Shown: positions 1-8,008, counted from the first letter of the stretch. The stretch: DNA of 34,288 nucleotides from Planctomycetota bacterium (GCA_016873255.1 VGXR01000029.1:1-34288), one strand, 5' to 3'. The notes: a model not told the origin generated them from the sequence alone. Translations and numbers: made by a program.

Positions 1-320
1 AGTTGTTGCACGCCCCGGCCGCGCGCGCCTCGCCGCAGATGCGCCCGTTGCGTGCAACTTGTCCGAGCGACTGAGGCCACCGCCGGTCGCCGAGGCGTCC
101 AAGGCGCCGCACACCCCGCCCGTCGCGTGCAACGTGTCCGAGCGACTGAGGCCACCGCCGGTCGCCGAGGCGTCCAAGGCGCGCCGCGACCTCCGCACGC
201 GACCGCCCCCACCGCCGTTCGCCGAGGCGTCCAGGTCCGCGCCGCACCGCACCACGCGTCAGCCCAACCACCCGACTTCTCGGGAGAAATCAACCGGTGC
301 CAAACGAACCAGGAGCGGAT
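1..320. repeat. Dispersed repeat element, copy A (partial, cut by window start)
   Basis: Non-coding stretch downstream of the metalloprotease gene. Bases 1-102 align without gaps to 33588-33689 with few mismatches. The right end (about 278-320) matches the terminal inverted repeats of the complete copy at 33260-33841. Inside is a tandem duplication of about 75 bp: the unit around CCACCGCCGGTCGCCGAGG starts at 77, again at 152, and in a diverged form at 209. GTTGCACGC (5-13) and GCGTGCAAC (50-58) form a 9-bp inverted repeat. The element ends directly at the stop codon (321-323) of the minus-strand gene. No transposase is encoded in the visible part. Short open frames here only translate the repeats. 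Confidence 0.85.
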
Positions 321-743
321 TCAGGCGTAGCCGAGGCGGTCGAGGTCGTCCTCGTCGAGGCCGAAGTGGTGGCCGATCTCGTGGAGCAGTGTGATGCGGA
401 TCTCGCGGGTGACCTGCGCCTCGCCGCCGAGCGGGGTGCCGTCGTCATCGGTCCATGGATCCCAGCCGCCGGCCTCCTCGAGGATGCCCTCGCGGAAGAG
501 CGTGATCACCTCGGGCAGGCCCGCGTCGGCGACGCTGCGCTCGGTGAGCGGGATGCCGCTGTGCAGCCCGCACAGGCCGGCGTGGTCGTCGGGGTCGATG
601 CCCATGTCGGCGAGCAGCTCGCGCGAAGGGTGGTCCTCGAGCACCACCGGAACCTCCTCGAGCATGCGGTGGATGGCCTCGGGCATGGATGCAAGCACGT
701 CCTCGAAGAGCCGGTCGAAGCGTGCGCGTTCGTCGCGGCGCAT
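321..743 (-). CDS. Zincin-like metallopeptidase (possible zinc metalloprotease, PF06262-like)
   Basis: A 140-residue protein with the zinc-protease signature HEIGHHFGL near residues 118-126, i.e. HExxH followed by G, close to the C-terminus. Short acidic proteins with a C-terminal HExxH are typical of the bacterial 'possible zinc metallopeptidase' family; their substrates are largely unknown. No signal peptide is visible, so it is probably cytoplasmic. The ATG lies 4 nt after the pyrD stop codon, so it is probably co-transcribed with and translated after pyrD. The TGA stop is followed at once by the inverted-repeat end of the repeat element (ATCCGCTCC on this strand). Confidence 0.8.
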   Translation of the reverse strand: MRRDERARFDRLFEDVLASMPEAIHRMLEEVPVVLEDHPSRELLADMGIDPDDHAGLCGLHSGIPLTERSVADAGLPEVITLFREGILEEAGGWDPWTDDDGTPLGGEAQVTREIRITLLHEIGHHFGLDEDDLDRLGYA

Positions 744-747
744 CGGG

Positions 748-1680
748 TCAGGCCTCGACGCGTCCCACCAGCTCGGCGACGGACGAGGCCCCTTGTGCGC
801 GCACCCATTGGGCGAGTCCGCGGGCGAGGTCCCGCGGCGTGCGCGGATCGACGAAGAGCGCCGTGCCGACGCCCACGGCCCCGGCGCCCGCGAGGATGAA
901 CTCGGCCGCGTCCTCCCAGCGCAGCACGCCGCCGAGGCCGATGATCGGCACGCCGGCGCCGCGCGCCACCTGCCGGTGGACGTCGAACACCATCCTGACG
1001 GCGATGGGGTGGATGGCGGGCCCGCTCAGGCCGCCGCGGCCGCGCGAGAGGCGCGTCCGCCGCGAGTGCACGTCGATGCTCATCGCCGTGACCGTGTTGA
1101 CGAGGGTGAGCCCCTCCGCGCCCGCCTCGACCGCCGCCGCGGAGAGGCGCACCACGTCCGCGTTGGGGCTGACCTTGACGAAAAGCCTCGACCGCGTGAC
1201 CGCCGGCCGCACCTCCGCCATCAGTGCCTTCAGCGCCGCGGGGTCGTCGCCGAACTGCAGGCCCGTGGCGGTGTTCGGGCAGCTGACGTTGAGCTCGATG
1301 ACGGGGAACGCACCCGAGGCGTCGAACGCGGCGGCCACGCGCACGTAGTCCTCGACCGAGTGCCCGGCCACCGATCCGAACGCGCGGCACGCGAGCCCGC
1401 GCACCGCGGGCAGCTTCTCCCGGAGGAACCGGTCGAGCCCGACGTTGGCAAGCCCGATCGCGTTCATCATGCCGCCCGGGACGTCGATGATCCGCCACGG
1501 GTCGTTGCCCGCGCGTTCCTCCGGGGTGATGCTCTTGGTGGTGACGGCGCCCAGCCAGCGGAGGTCGACCGCATCCGCCAGTTCGTCGGCGTAGCCGCAC
1601 GTTCCCGCGGCCGCCACCACGGGCGACGACATCTCGACGCCGGCGATCGTCGTTCGGAGGCACGGGTCGGGCGCGGACAT
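748..1680 (-). CDS. pyrD: Dihydroorotate dehydrogenase, class I (probably IB)
   Basis: A 310-residue flavoenzyme that oxidises dihydroorotate to orotate in pyrimidine synthesis. Visible hallmarks are the N-terminal glycine-rich part (SSPVVAAAGTCGYADE), NVSCPNT with Cys134 as the expected catalytic base of class I enzymes, a lysine in FVKVSPN, and the C-terminal FMN phosphate loop (IIGLGGVLRWEDA, then GAGAVGVGTALF). There is no N-terminal membrane extension, which argues against class II. No pyrK electron-transfer subunit is visible nearby. I chose the ATG at 1680 rather than longer upstream frames because it starts the conserved domain and because TAGACT lies 10 nt upstream. pyrF is in the same window but in a separate unit. 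Confidence 0.93.
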   Translation of the reverse strand: MSAPDPCLRTTIAGVEMSSPVVAAAGTCGYADELADAVDLRWLGAVTTKSITPEERAGNDPWRIIDVPGGMMNAIGLANVGLDRFLREKLPAVRGLACRAFGSVAGHSVEDYVRVAAAFDASGAFPVIELNVSCPNTATGLQFGDDPAALKALMAEVRPAVTRSRLFVKVSPNADVVRLSAAAVEAGAEGLTLVNTVTAMSIDVHSRRTRLSRGRGGLSGPAIHPIAVRMVFDVHRQVARGAGVPIIGLGGVLRWEDAAEFILAGAGAVGVGTALFVDPRTPRDLARGLAQWVRAQGASSVAELVGRVEA

Positions 1681-1690
1681 CGGCGTGCCG

Positions 1691-1696
1691 AGTCTA
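1691..1696 (-). promoter_or_regulatory. Probable -10 box for pyrD
   Basis: TAGACT on the minus strand, 10 nt before the pyrD ATG. A transcript starting about 7 nt downstream of the box would have only a few leader bases. No -35 hexamer is recognisable. The same type of box sits before many other genes here. Confidence 0.55.
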
Positions 1697-1706
1697 CGGA
1701 ATGGCC

Positions 1707-2675
1707 TCAGCCCGCGCGCTGCCGTGCAAGCGCCTGGCGCTGGGTCTCCAGGTCGCGCAGGTCGCATCCGGGCATGGCTGCCGCCGCCGCCAGGTGCGAG
1801 TCGGCCTCGCTCAGCAGCCGGTCGGCCTCGGCGGCGTCGCCCAGGCGCCGCCAGCAGTCGGCGCCCAGTCGCGCGGCCGCGGCGCGGTGGATGCGGGTGA
1901 CGGCGTCGTCGCCGCGGGCCTTCTCGAGGGACTGCACGTGGGAGCGGATCTCGTCGAGGCGCTCGAGGCACTGGCTGGCGCTCTCGGCGTGCTGCTCGAC
2001 CGCCAGCTCGAAGGCGGCCACGACGGCCAGCTCGATGGCTGCCGGGTGGTCGGCGGCGCCGCGGGAGGCGCGGGCCCAGCCACGGGCCTCCTGCCAGATC
2101 TGCAGGTGCGCCATGAGCCGCTGGTCGCGGTCATCGATCATCCGCGCCGCGGTCGAGATGGGACGGACCAGGGCCGAGGCGATCGACATGCGGACCAGCG
2201 GGTCGGCGCCGCGGTCTCGGAGGGTCGAGGCGAACGATCCGACGGTGGCGATGGCGGCGCGCAGCGCATCGAACGCCGCGCGCGCGTCGCCGCCCGAGAC
2301 CTCGTAGGCCGCGGCCAGTTCCAGCGTGCGCGCGAGCGCGAGGTGGCGCGAGGGGTCGGTGCGGTCGGCCACGCAGGCGGTGCGCAGCGTGACCAGCGCA
2401 TCGCCCACGACGGCGCGCGCCTTCTCTCGCTGCTCTGCCCGGACGGCCATGGCGGCGTAGGCGGCGGCGAGGTCGGCCACGCGCGCGAACGCCGTGGAGC
2501 CGCGTCTGGCGGTCCGCATCGCGTCGCGGGCCTCGCACCAGAGGTCGCGCAGCCGCTGGGCCTGCGCCTGTGCCACGAGGCGCGCCTGCTCCTCCTGCTC
2601 GGTCGCGGGGCGTGCTGCGTCCTGCCTGGCCGGGCGGGCCGGCATGTCCTGGATCCGTGATTGCGTGAGCGTCAT
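1707..2675 (-). CDS. Alpha-helical TPR-like protein of unknown function
   Basis: A 322-residue protein, rich in Ala, Arg and Glu, composed almost entirely of predicted amphipathic helices. The spacing of Ala/Leu and aromatic residues suggests degenerate TPR-type repeats over residues 60-310, for example the stretches around LARTLELAAAYE and AADCWRRLGDAAEADRLL-like segments. The N-terminal 45 residues are Gln/Ala-rich and likely disordered or coiled. I do not recognise a specific family. The ATG at 2675 follows the zinc-ribbon gene by 31 bp on the same strand, so they may be co-transcribed. An internal ATG at about 2645 is an alternative start. Confidence 0.65.
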   Translation of the reverse strand: MTLTQSRIQDMPARPARQDAARPATEQEEQARLVAQAQAQRLRDLWCEARDAMRTARRGSTAFARVADLAAAYAAMAVRAEQREKARAVVGDALVTLRTACVADRTDPSRHLALARTLELAAAYEVSGGDARAAFDALRAAIATVGSFASTLRDRGADPLVRMSIASALVRPISTAARMIDDRDQRLMAHLQIWQEARGWARASRGAADHPAAIELAVVAAFELAVEQHAESASQCLERLDEIRSHVQSLEKARGDDAVTRIHRAAAARLGADCWRRLGDAAEADRLLSEADSHLAAAAAMPGCDLRDLETQRQALARQRAG

Positions 2676-2706
2676 GCGAACGTCCGTGTCCGTCTGCGCG
2701 GCGGGC

Positions 2707-3507
2707 TCAGCCCAGGCCGTCGGGGTCGAGCGCGGCCTCCTTGGCCTGCGCCTTGGTCTTCTTGTTGCCCGGCTTCTCGGGCACCGTCTCCATGTAGAGG
2801 ATGCGCCCGCAGTTGTTGCAGGTCACCAGCTGGTCGGTCTGTGCCGAGGCACGGCTGTAGGCATCGAGCGGGATCTCCGCGTTGCAGCCGCCGCAGGCGA
2901 ACTCGCGGTGGCGCACGCTGATCACCGTGACCTCGGCGAGCGCCTCGCCCTCGTTCTGCTCGGCGGCCTCGTCGAATGCGGCGCGCACGTCCTCGGACAG
3001 GAGCGACGCGGCGCGCCCACGCTGCGCCTCGAGCTGCGCGAGTCGTCCCCCGAGCTCGGACTTCGACTCGTCGAGCGCGGCCTTGGCCATGTCGCGCAGG
3101 CGTGTGCGGTCGGCGATGGGCGCGTCGCCCGCGGCCATCTCGGCCTTCAGCTTCTCGAGGTTCTCCATCTGCGCGAGGACGCGCTCGGCGAGGCCGTCGC
3201 GCTTGCCCTCGATCACCTTCAGCTCGTCGCGCAGCGCGTTGTACTGGCGCGGGTTGGCGCTGGAGTTGAGCTCGGCGCGCAGCTGCTCCATGCGCTGCTT
3301 GAAGGACGAGTCCTCGAGCTCGAGGTTGGCCACGGCTGCCTGCAGCTGCTTGGCCTGCGCCTCCAGCTCCCGGCGCTTCCCCGCGAGCGTCTCCAGCTGC
3401 ACCTGGTGGCGCTTCAGGTCGCGCTCCGCGTTCTCGAATCGGGTCCGGATTCCGCGGACCTGGCTGTCGACGGCGTGGAGGGCGCGGAGGTTGGCGATGA
3501 GGCTCAT
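2707..3507 (-). CDS. Coiled-coil zinc-ribbon protein (C4-type, PF02591-like)
   Basis: A 266-residue protein with a long antiparallel coiled coil over about residues 5-180, rich in Glu, Lys and Gln heptads. A C-terminal zinc ribbon with two CxxC pairs follows (CGGC near residue 200 and CNNC near residue 230). This architecture matches the C4-type zinc-ribbon domain family, which includes Helicobacter HP0958. Members have been linked to nucleic-acid binding or chaperone roles, but the role in this lineage is not established. The C-terminus is Lys/Ala-rich (KKTKAQAKEAA). A TACGCT box lies 29 nt upstream of the ATG (3537-3542); no Shine-Dalgarno sequence is visible. Confidence 0.8.
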   Translation of the reverse strand: MSLIANLRALHAVDSQVRGIRTRFENAERDLKRHQVQLETLAGKRRELEAQAKQLQAAVANLELEDSSFKQRMEQLRAELNSSANPRQYNALRDELKVIEGKRDGLAERVLAQMENLEKLKAEMAAGDAPIADRTRLRDMAKAALDESKSELGGRLAQLEAQRGRAASLLSEDVRAAFDEAAEQNEGEALAEVTVISVRHREFACGGCNAEIPLDAYSRASAQTDQLVTCNNCGRILYMETVPEKPGNKKTKAQAKEAALDPDGLG

Positions 3508-3536
3508 GGGGAAGGGTGCGCCGGGCGCGGAGGGTC

Positions 3537-3542
3537 AGCGTA
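3537..3542 (-). promoter_or_regulatory. Possible -10 box for the zinc-ribbon gene
   Basis: TACGCT on the minus strand, 29 nt before the ATG at 3507. It lies in the 91-bp gap after cdsA and would give a leader of about 22 nt. It matches the TAnnnT pattern seen elsewhere but at a longer distance, so support is weaker. Confidence 0.4.
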
Positions 3543-3598
3543 CCGCCGCCCGCGTTCCGCGCCCGCCTCCACGCGGCAATTCCGCGCAAACGGCGAGA

Positions 3599-4492
3599 TC
3601 ACCGCAGGGAAAGCGCCCACAGCACCGCCGGGCCCGCGAGCAGCGGGCTGTCCAGGACGTCGAGCAGCCCGCCCATCCCGGGGAGCGTCGCGCCCGAGTC
3701 CTTGGCACCCGCGCTGCGCTTGAGGAGGCTCTCGGCGAGGTCGCCGAACGGCCCGAGCACGCCGAGCACCGCGCCCGTGGCTGCGCCGAGCGCCACGGGC
3801 ACCCGGTCGCGCGGGTCATCGAGCGAGGAACTCCACCAGGCGAGCAGGCCGCCGACGAGCGCCGCGAACGCGATGCCGCCCACGAGGCCCTCCCAGCTCT
3901 TCTTTGGGCTGAGCCACGGGATCATCTTGTGCCGGCCGATGCTCATGCCGGTGAAGTACGCGCCGATGTCGCTGGCCTTCACGGTGAGCACCGCGCCCGC
4001 CATCACCCATGGGCCCACCTGCATGCGCACCAGGAGCCACGTGCCGAGCATCGCGCCGATCCAGGCGAAGGCCAGGAGCGTCCCGCCCGTCGCGGCCACC
4101 ACCCCCTCCACGCGCTGGCCGCGCGTGTGTGCCACGAGCGCGCCTGCAAGCACCAGCCACACCGCCGTGCCCGCGATCGCGGCCGCCGCGGGCGGCGTGG
4201 CCGCGCCGGGCATGGCACGCACCGCCGCGACGCCGAGCACCGCCGCCGCGACGGTCAGCGCCGTCGGCGCCGCGATGCCCGACCCGCGCAGGAGCGCGGC
4301 GAGCTCACGGGCCAGGAGCGGTGCCAGCGCCGCCAGCGCGAATGCCAGGAGAAGCACGCCGTCCGACGAGCCGAGCCACGAGCGCACGGGATCGGACTCG
4401 CGCAGCCGCGCGGAGAGCTCCCCGTCCGCCCAGAGCAGGGCGAGCAGCGCGACCGTCAGCAGCGTGCCGGTGATGAGTCGATGGCGGAGCAC
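3599..4492 (-). CDS. cdsA: Phosphatidate cytidylyltransferase
   Basis: A 297-residue integral membrane enzyme that makes CDP-diacylglycerol from phosphatidate and CTP, the branch point of phospholipid synthesis. About seven to eight hydrophobic segments are visible. The C-terminal signature is clear: KASDIGAYFTG, GRHKMIPWLSPKKSWEG, and the family motif ESLLKRSAGAKDSG with the KRxxxKD core. It starts with GTG at 4492, 6 nt after the rhodanese stop codon. It is the last gene of a minus-strand run from 6380. In many bacteria cdsA lies beside uppS or dxr; that pairing is absent here. Confidence 0.92.
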   Translation of the reverse strand: MLRHRLITGTLLTVALLALLWADGELSARLRESDPVRSWLGSSDGVLLLAFALAALAPLLARELAALLRGSGIAAPTALTVAAAVLGVAAVRAMPGAATPPAAAAIAGTAVWLVLAGALVAHTRGQRVEGVVAATGGTLLAFAWIGAMLGTWLLVRMQVGPWVMAGAVLTVKASDIGAYFTGMSIGRHKMIPWLSPKKSWEGLVGGIAFAALVGGLLAWWSSSLDDPRDRVPVALGAATGAVLGVLGPFGDLAESLLKRSAGAKDSGATLPGMGGLLDVLDSPLLAGPAVLWALSLR

Positions 4493-4498
4493 GATGGG

Positions 4499-4873
4499 TC
4501 AGTAGACCGGGACGGATGCGTCGATGTCGAGCGACCAGAGGTGGATGCCGCCGGCCATGCTGCGGACGTCGTCGAAGCCGGCCTGGCGCAGCGCCGCAGT
4601 CACCTGCAGGCTGCGCGCGCCGTGGTGGCAGTGCACCACGATGGGCGTGGACTCGTGCTCGCGCAGGCGCTCGACGTGCGCGCCGAGCTCGTGCATCGGC
4701 ACGTGCACCGAGCCCGCGATGGTCGCGAGGTCGCGCTCCGCGGGCGTGCGGCAGTCGACGAGGACGATCGCCTCGCCGGCATCGCGGCGCCGGCGGTACT
4801 CGCGCGGCGTGATCTCCCAGTCCGCGTTGAACGGGTAGCCCAGGGGGAGGCCGGCATCGTCGATCGGCTGCAT
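4499..4873 (-). CDS. Rhodanese-like domain protein
   Basis: A 124-residue single-domain protein. ITPREYRRRRDAGEAIVLVDCRTPAER is split by the fold in the usual way, and the active-site loop is CHHGARS, with the cysteine in the persulfide position after VVH. The central AGSVHVPMHEL and C-terminal MAGGIHLWS match the GI-H-x-P and GGI..W positions of rhodaneses. It probably carries sulfur as a cysteine persulfide; the acceptor is unknown. The ATG lies 3 nt after the lipoprotein stop codon, and cdsA follows 6 nt downstream, indicating one operon. Confidence 0.9.
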   Translation of the reverse strand: MQPIDDAGLPLGYPFNADWEITPREYRRRRDAGEAIVLVDCRTPAERDLATIAGSVHVPMHELGAHVERLREHESTPIVVHCHHGARSLQVTAALRQAGFDDVRSMAGGIHLWSLDIDASVPVY

Positions 4874-4876
4874 CGG

Positions 4877-5410
4877 TCAGGGCTCCGCGGGGCCTGCGGC
4901 GGGGACGGGAAGCCACTCGATGCCGCCGCCGGGCTGGTGGCGCACGGTGTTTGGCGGCATCAGGACAAGCTGCACCGGCACGCCTGCGAGCCACGCGATG
5001 CCGATCACCGGCGCCGCGAACCCGTCCTGCACGGCCGTCCCGGACTCGCCGTGCGTGGCGAGCGCCGTGGCCGCGGTCGGCCAGCGCCCCTGCGCACGGG
5101 CGTCCTCCGAGAAGCCCTCGAACAGGCGGTAGTAGGTCGGCTGGACCTCGACCTGCCCGCGCGGCTGCGCCACGGGGACCGGCTGCCACCCGGAGCGGTC
5201 GATCTCCGTGGCCGTTCGCGCCACCTCGGTGCCGGGCGCCACCGGCGTGCCGTCGAGCCGCGTCGCCGATCCGCTGCGCTGCGCCGGCGCGACCTCGGCC
5301 GGACGCAGGTCGGGCAGCGCACCGGGCTCCGCGCCCACCACCGACGTGGACGGGTTCTGGCAGCCGGCGGCCACGGCAAGCGCGGCAATTGCGGGAAGTG
5401 CGGTGCGCAT
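4877..5410 (-). CDS. Putative lipoprotein, unknown function
   Basis: A 177-residue protein. The first 17 residues are a short hydrophobic signal sequence ending in a lipobox (LAVAAGC), so the mature protein should be lipid-anchored at Cys17. The mature part is rich in Pro, Ala, Thr and Val with no recognised domain. The segment near residues 85-110 (QVEVQPTYYRLFEGFSED) and the C-terminal WLAGVPVQLVLMPP are the best-ordered parts. It lies between recX and the rhodanese with gaps of only 3 nt on both sides. Confidence 0.7.
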   Translation of the reverse strand: MRTALPAIAALAVAAGCQNPSTSVVGAEPGALPDLRPAEVAPAQRSGSATRLDGTPVAPGTEVARTATEIDRSGWQPVPVAQPRGQVEVQPTYYRLFEGFSEDARAQGRWPTAATALATHGESGTAVQDGFAAPVIGIAWLAGVPVQLVLMPPNTVRHQPGGGIEWLPVPAAGPAEP

Positions 5411-5413
5411 GGG

Positions 5414-6043
5414 TCAGTCGAGCTCGTAGCCGGCGGCCTCGAGCGCGTCCCGGATCGTATCCGCGTCGAAGCCGCGCCGGGTCAATCGGCCGGCGACGGT
5501 GCGCGCCGACGCGCCAGCTCGGTGCGCGGCCCGGACCTCCGCGCGCAGTTCCTTGGCGCTGGCGGCGCCGGCCCTGGCGGCGCGTTCGGCGTCGCGTTCG
5601 CCGATGCCGTCGCGCGCAAGCAGCGCGGCGAGCGCGTCGGCGGGGAAGCTTCCCGTGCGTCGGTGGTGCGCGACCCGCTCCTGCGCGTAGGCGCGGTCGT
5701 CGAGCCAGCCGTCGGCCACCATCGCCGCCACCGCCGCGGCGGCCGCATCCTCGTCGTGCCCGCCTCGCACCAGCCGTGCCGCGAGGCCGGCGGCGCTCCA
5801 CGACCGCTTCGCGAGGTGCGCGAGCGCCGCCTCGCGGGCGAGCGACTCCGCCGCGGAGCGGTCGACGCGCCGCGCCAGCGCGGGTGTCCACGCGGCGCCC
5901 TCGCGGACACCGAGCTCCTCGGCGCGCGTGCGCGGCAGCGTGGCCAGCGTGCGGCCGCCGGCGCGGATGTCGACCGTGTTCGGGTCGCCGGCGTGCGGGC
6001 GCAGGAGTTCGATGCGTGGCGAGGCGGTTCGCTTGCGTGCCAT
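5414..6043 (-). CDS. recX: RecX family regulatory protein
   Basis: A 209-residue, arginine- and alanine-rich helical protein matching RecX, which binds RecA filaments and limits recombination. Visible family features are three-helix repeats with ALAHLAKRSWSAAGLAARL (repeat 1), MVADGWLDDRAYAQERV (the conserved GWLDDxxYA segment), and C-terminal GRLTRRGFDADTIRDAL. The N-terminal 60 residues are an extension compared with minimal RecX proteins. No recA gene is in the window, so it is separated from its usual partner. The TPR gene ends 4 nt upstream of its ATG, and the lipoprotein gene starts 3 nt downstream of its stop. Confidence 0.87.
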   Translation of the reverse strand: MARKRTASPRIELLRPHAGDPNTVDIRAGGRTLATLPRTRAEELGVREGAAWTPALARRVDRSAAESLAREAALAHLAKRSWSAAGLAARLVRGGHDEDAAAAAVAAMVADGWLDDRAYAQERVAHHRRTGSFPADALAALLARDGIGERDAERAARAGAASAKELRAEVRAAHRAGASARTVAGRLTRRGFDADTIRDALEAAGYELD

Positions 6044-6047
6044 GGGC

Positions 6048-6380
6048 TCAGGTCAGCTGGTCGAGGTAGGCGTTCATCTCCGACAGGGCGTGGCCATCGC
6101 CGGCGCGGCGCGCGGCGTCGAGGCCGGCGCGCAGCGTCGCGCACGCATCGAGCGCGCGGCCGAGGTCCTCGAGCGAGCGCGCCTTGTGGTAGTAGGCGTA
6201 GCAGTAGGCCGGGTCCGCGGCGAGCGTCCGGTCGTACCACTCGAGCGCCTCGCCGTGGCGCCCGGCGCGCGCGTGCTCCTGCGCGATGCCGTACAGGCAG
6301 AACGCATCCGCGGGGTCCGCCGCATGCAGCGCGAGGAGCTTCGACAGCCGGTCGCCCGGGGCCGGGGGCGTGGTGCTCAT
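6048..6380 (-). CDS. Small TPR-repeat protein
   Basis: A 110-residue protein with roughly two TPR motifs. DAFCLYGIAQEHARAGRHGE and AYCYAYYHKARSLEDLGRA show the usual W/Y-x2-L-G/A-x2-Y and A-x3-Y positions. It likely mediates protein contacts in the cytoplasm; no enzymatic domain is present. I chose the ATG at 6380 because TAGGTT lies exactly 7 nt upstream and a longer frame would run into the divergent gene at 6419. It is the first gene of the minus-strand run TPR, recX, lipoprotein, rhodanese, cdsA. Confidence 0.8.
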   Translation of the reverse strand: MSTTPPAPGDRLSKLLALHAADPADAFCLYGIAQEHARAGRHGEALEWYDRTLAADPAYCYAYYHKARSLEDLGRALDACATLRAGLDAARRAGDGHALSEMNAYLDQLT

Positions 6381-6387
6381 GGGCGGC

Positions 6388-6393
6388 AACCTA
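6388..6393 (-). promoter_or_regulatory. -10 box for the TPR-recX-cdsA run (leaderless type)
   Basis: TAGGTT on the minus strand, 7 nt before the ATG at 6380. It shares the 38-bp divergent gap with the plus-strand box at 6405-6410. The predicted transcript start falls at or next to the start codon. Confidence 0.55.
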
Positions 6394-6404
6394 CCGCAAC
6401 CGGA

Positions 6405-6410
6405 TACCCT
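6405..6410 (+). promoter_or_regulatory. -10 box for the lipoprotein gene at 6419 (leaderless type)
   Basis: TACCCT, 8 nt before the ATG at 6419. It is back to back with the minus-strand box at 6388-6393, so any -35 contact would lie in the gap or in the divergent gene. Confidence 0.55.
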
Positions 6411-6418
6411 TTCGCGCA

Positions 6419-8008
6419 ATGCGACTTGCCCACGCCCCGCGGATCCTTGCCGCCCTGGCCGCCCTCGCCGCGGCCGCGTCCACCGCATGCACGCCGCAGT
6501 ACGTCTCGGAGGACCGGACCGACCGGCGCGAGAAGGTGCTGCGCATCGTGCAGCACGTCGGCGGCACGCACCACGCCACGGTGGTCGAGAACGGCCGCTG
6601 GTTCCAGGCGTTCGGCAACGACCTCCTGGTGATCGACGTCACCAACGCGCGCGAGCTCGGCCGTGCCGAGGGCGTCGCGTTCGGGAAGGGCGGCCCGCTC
6701 GTCGACCTCGCGGTGTCGGGCGATTCCGCGTGGGCGGTGTCGGATGCCACGGCGGTCGTGTCCTTCGACGTGGCCGACAACGCCGATCCGCGCGTCTCGG
6801 AGACGGTCGATGCGGAGGACCTCGGCATCGTGCCGCGCCTCGTCTCGCGCGCGGGCGACGAGGTCTACGCGAGCGGCGAGGGCGGCGTGGTGCGGCTGCG
6901 CGACCGGGCGCGGTTCCTCGAGGGCAAGGCGCCGAAGCACGTGGTGGACTCGTCCGTGGGCCCGGTGACCTGCGTCGGGCGCCGGATCGTGCGCATCGAG
7001 GACGGCCGGTACCTCGGCGCGGCCACGGACCTGGTGGCGCTTCCCGCGGGGACCGGGCCGGCAGGGGGCTTCGCGTTCGTGCTGCAGGGCAGCAACGGTG
7101 CGTCGGTCGGGCTGATGTCGCCTGCCTTCGCCGAGGTCCGCCATGCGGCCGTGCCCGCGTTCGTGCGGCGCATCCGCGTGCTCGGCGACCGCCTGTTCGC
7201 GATGACCGATCGCTTCATCTACGCCTGGCGCATCGACGGCAACCGCCTCGTCGAGCCGGAGGAGATCGCGCTCAAGGGCGGCCGGGACATGGCGCTCGTC
7301 AAGCCGAACCACTACGTCGTCTCCGGGAGCTTCGGTCGCTCGATGTACCGCCACAAGTCCGAGGACCGCAAGGACGGCGACCACTTCTACAACGTCGATC
7401 GCCAGCCCGGCATGCTCGAGGTGTCGGTCGCCGACGGCCGGCGCGTGCTCGCGGGCGGGCGCGAGGGGTTCTGGCTCTGGCGCATCGGGAGCGACCCCGA
7501 GCTCACGGACAAGACGACCGACCTGACCACGATCCGCGACCCCTCGCTCACCGCGACGTGGGGCACGGCACGGATCGTCACCGAGAAGGCCGCCGACGGC
7601 ACCGACCGCGGCGTGGCCGTGGAGGTGCGCCACGACGGCCAGGTCCACCGGCACGTGCCCGAGGGCGACGTGCATGTGCGCACCATCCAGCTGGTGGACG
7701 GGGACGTGTGGGTCGGCCACGAGCGCGGCGTGGACGTGCTGCGGCGCGAGGAGGTCGTGGCGCCGCCGGCAACCGGCGGAGCGGCCGCGGGGGGCAAGGC
7801 CACGGACGGCAAGGCCGCGGCGCCGCAGGCGGTCACGGCCATCGTGACCAAGCATCGGTGGCGCTTCGAGGGACCCGTGCTCTTCATCTACCCCGAGCGC
7901 ATCGGCGGCGGGGCATCGATGGTGTCGCTGCACGGCGGGTTCGTGCTCGCGAAGCCCGAGGCCGTCGGCGACGCGCCGGTCTTCAAGGGCCGCGGCGACG
8001 TCGAGTGA
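6419..8008 (+). CDS. Lipoprotein with beta-propeller-like repeats, unknown function
   Basis: A 529-residue protein with an N-terminal signal sequence and a cysteine at the end of a hydrophobic stretch (AASTACTPQ), suggesting a lipoprotein. The mature part has repeated 40-50 residue blocks with strands such as NGRWFQAFGNDLLVIDVTN, SGDSAWAVSDATAVVSFDV and VRRIRVLGDRLFAMTDRFI. This pattern resembles LVIVD/WD-like beta-propeller proteins that face the periplasm or outside. A low-complexity Gly/Ala/Lys linker lies near residues 450-470. Short conserved-looking motifs do not identify a substrate. Its last 26 bp overlap the 3' end of nth on the other strand. Confidence 0.7.
   Translation: MRLAHAPRILAALAALAAAASTACTPQYVSEDRTDRREKVLRIVQHVGGTHHATVVENGRWFQAFGNDLLVIDVTNARELGRAEGVAFGKGGPLVDLAVSGDSAWAVSDATAVVSFDVADNADPRVSETVDAEDLGIVPRLVSRAGDEVYASGEGGVVRLRDRARFLEGKAPKHVVDSSVGPVTCVGRRIVRIEDGRYLGAATDLVALPAGTGPAGGFAFVLQGSNGASVGLMSPAFAEVRHAAVPAFVRRIRVLGDRLFAMTDRFIYAWRIDGNRLVEPEEIALKGGRDMALVKPNHYVVSGSFGRSMYRHKSEDRKDGDHFYNVDRQPGMLEVSVADGRRVLAGGREGFWLWRIGSDPELTDKTTDLTTIRDPSLTATWGTARIVTEKAADGTDRGVAVEVRHDGQVHRHVPEGDVHVRTIQLVDGDVWVGHERGVDVLRREEVVAPPATGGAAAGGKATDGKAAAPQAVTAIVTKHRWRFEGPVLFIYPERIGGGASMVSLHGGFVLAKPEAVGDAPVFKGRGDVE

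Noticed and set aside
77-233. Regularly repeated units at the window start as a CRISPR array
   Set aside because: Units are only three, spacing is 75 and 57 bp, the segments between are also similar, and no cas gene is present.
1938-1950. GGGAGCGGATC inside the TPR-like gene, resembling the element end
   Set aside because: Only about ten bases match and the flanks do not; it is within a coding region and is probably chance.
2882-8008. A very long open frame on the plus strand over the cdsA-recX run
   Set aside because: It is antisense to clearly recognised genes up to 6380 and is low-complexity Arg/Ala sequence; only its last part from 6419 is a real gene. Long empty frames are expected in GC-rich DNA.
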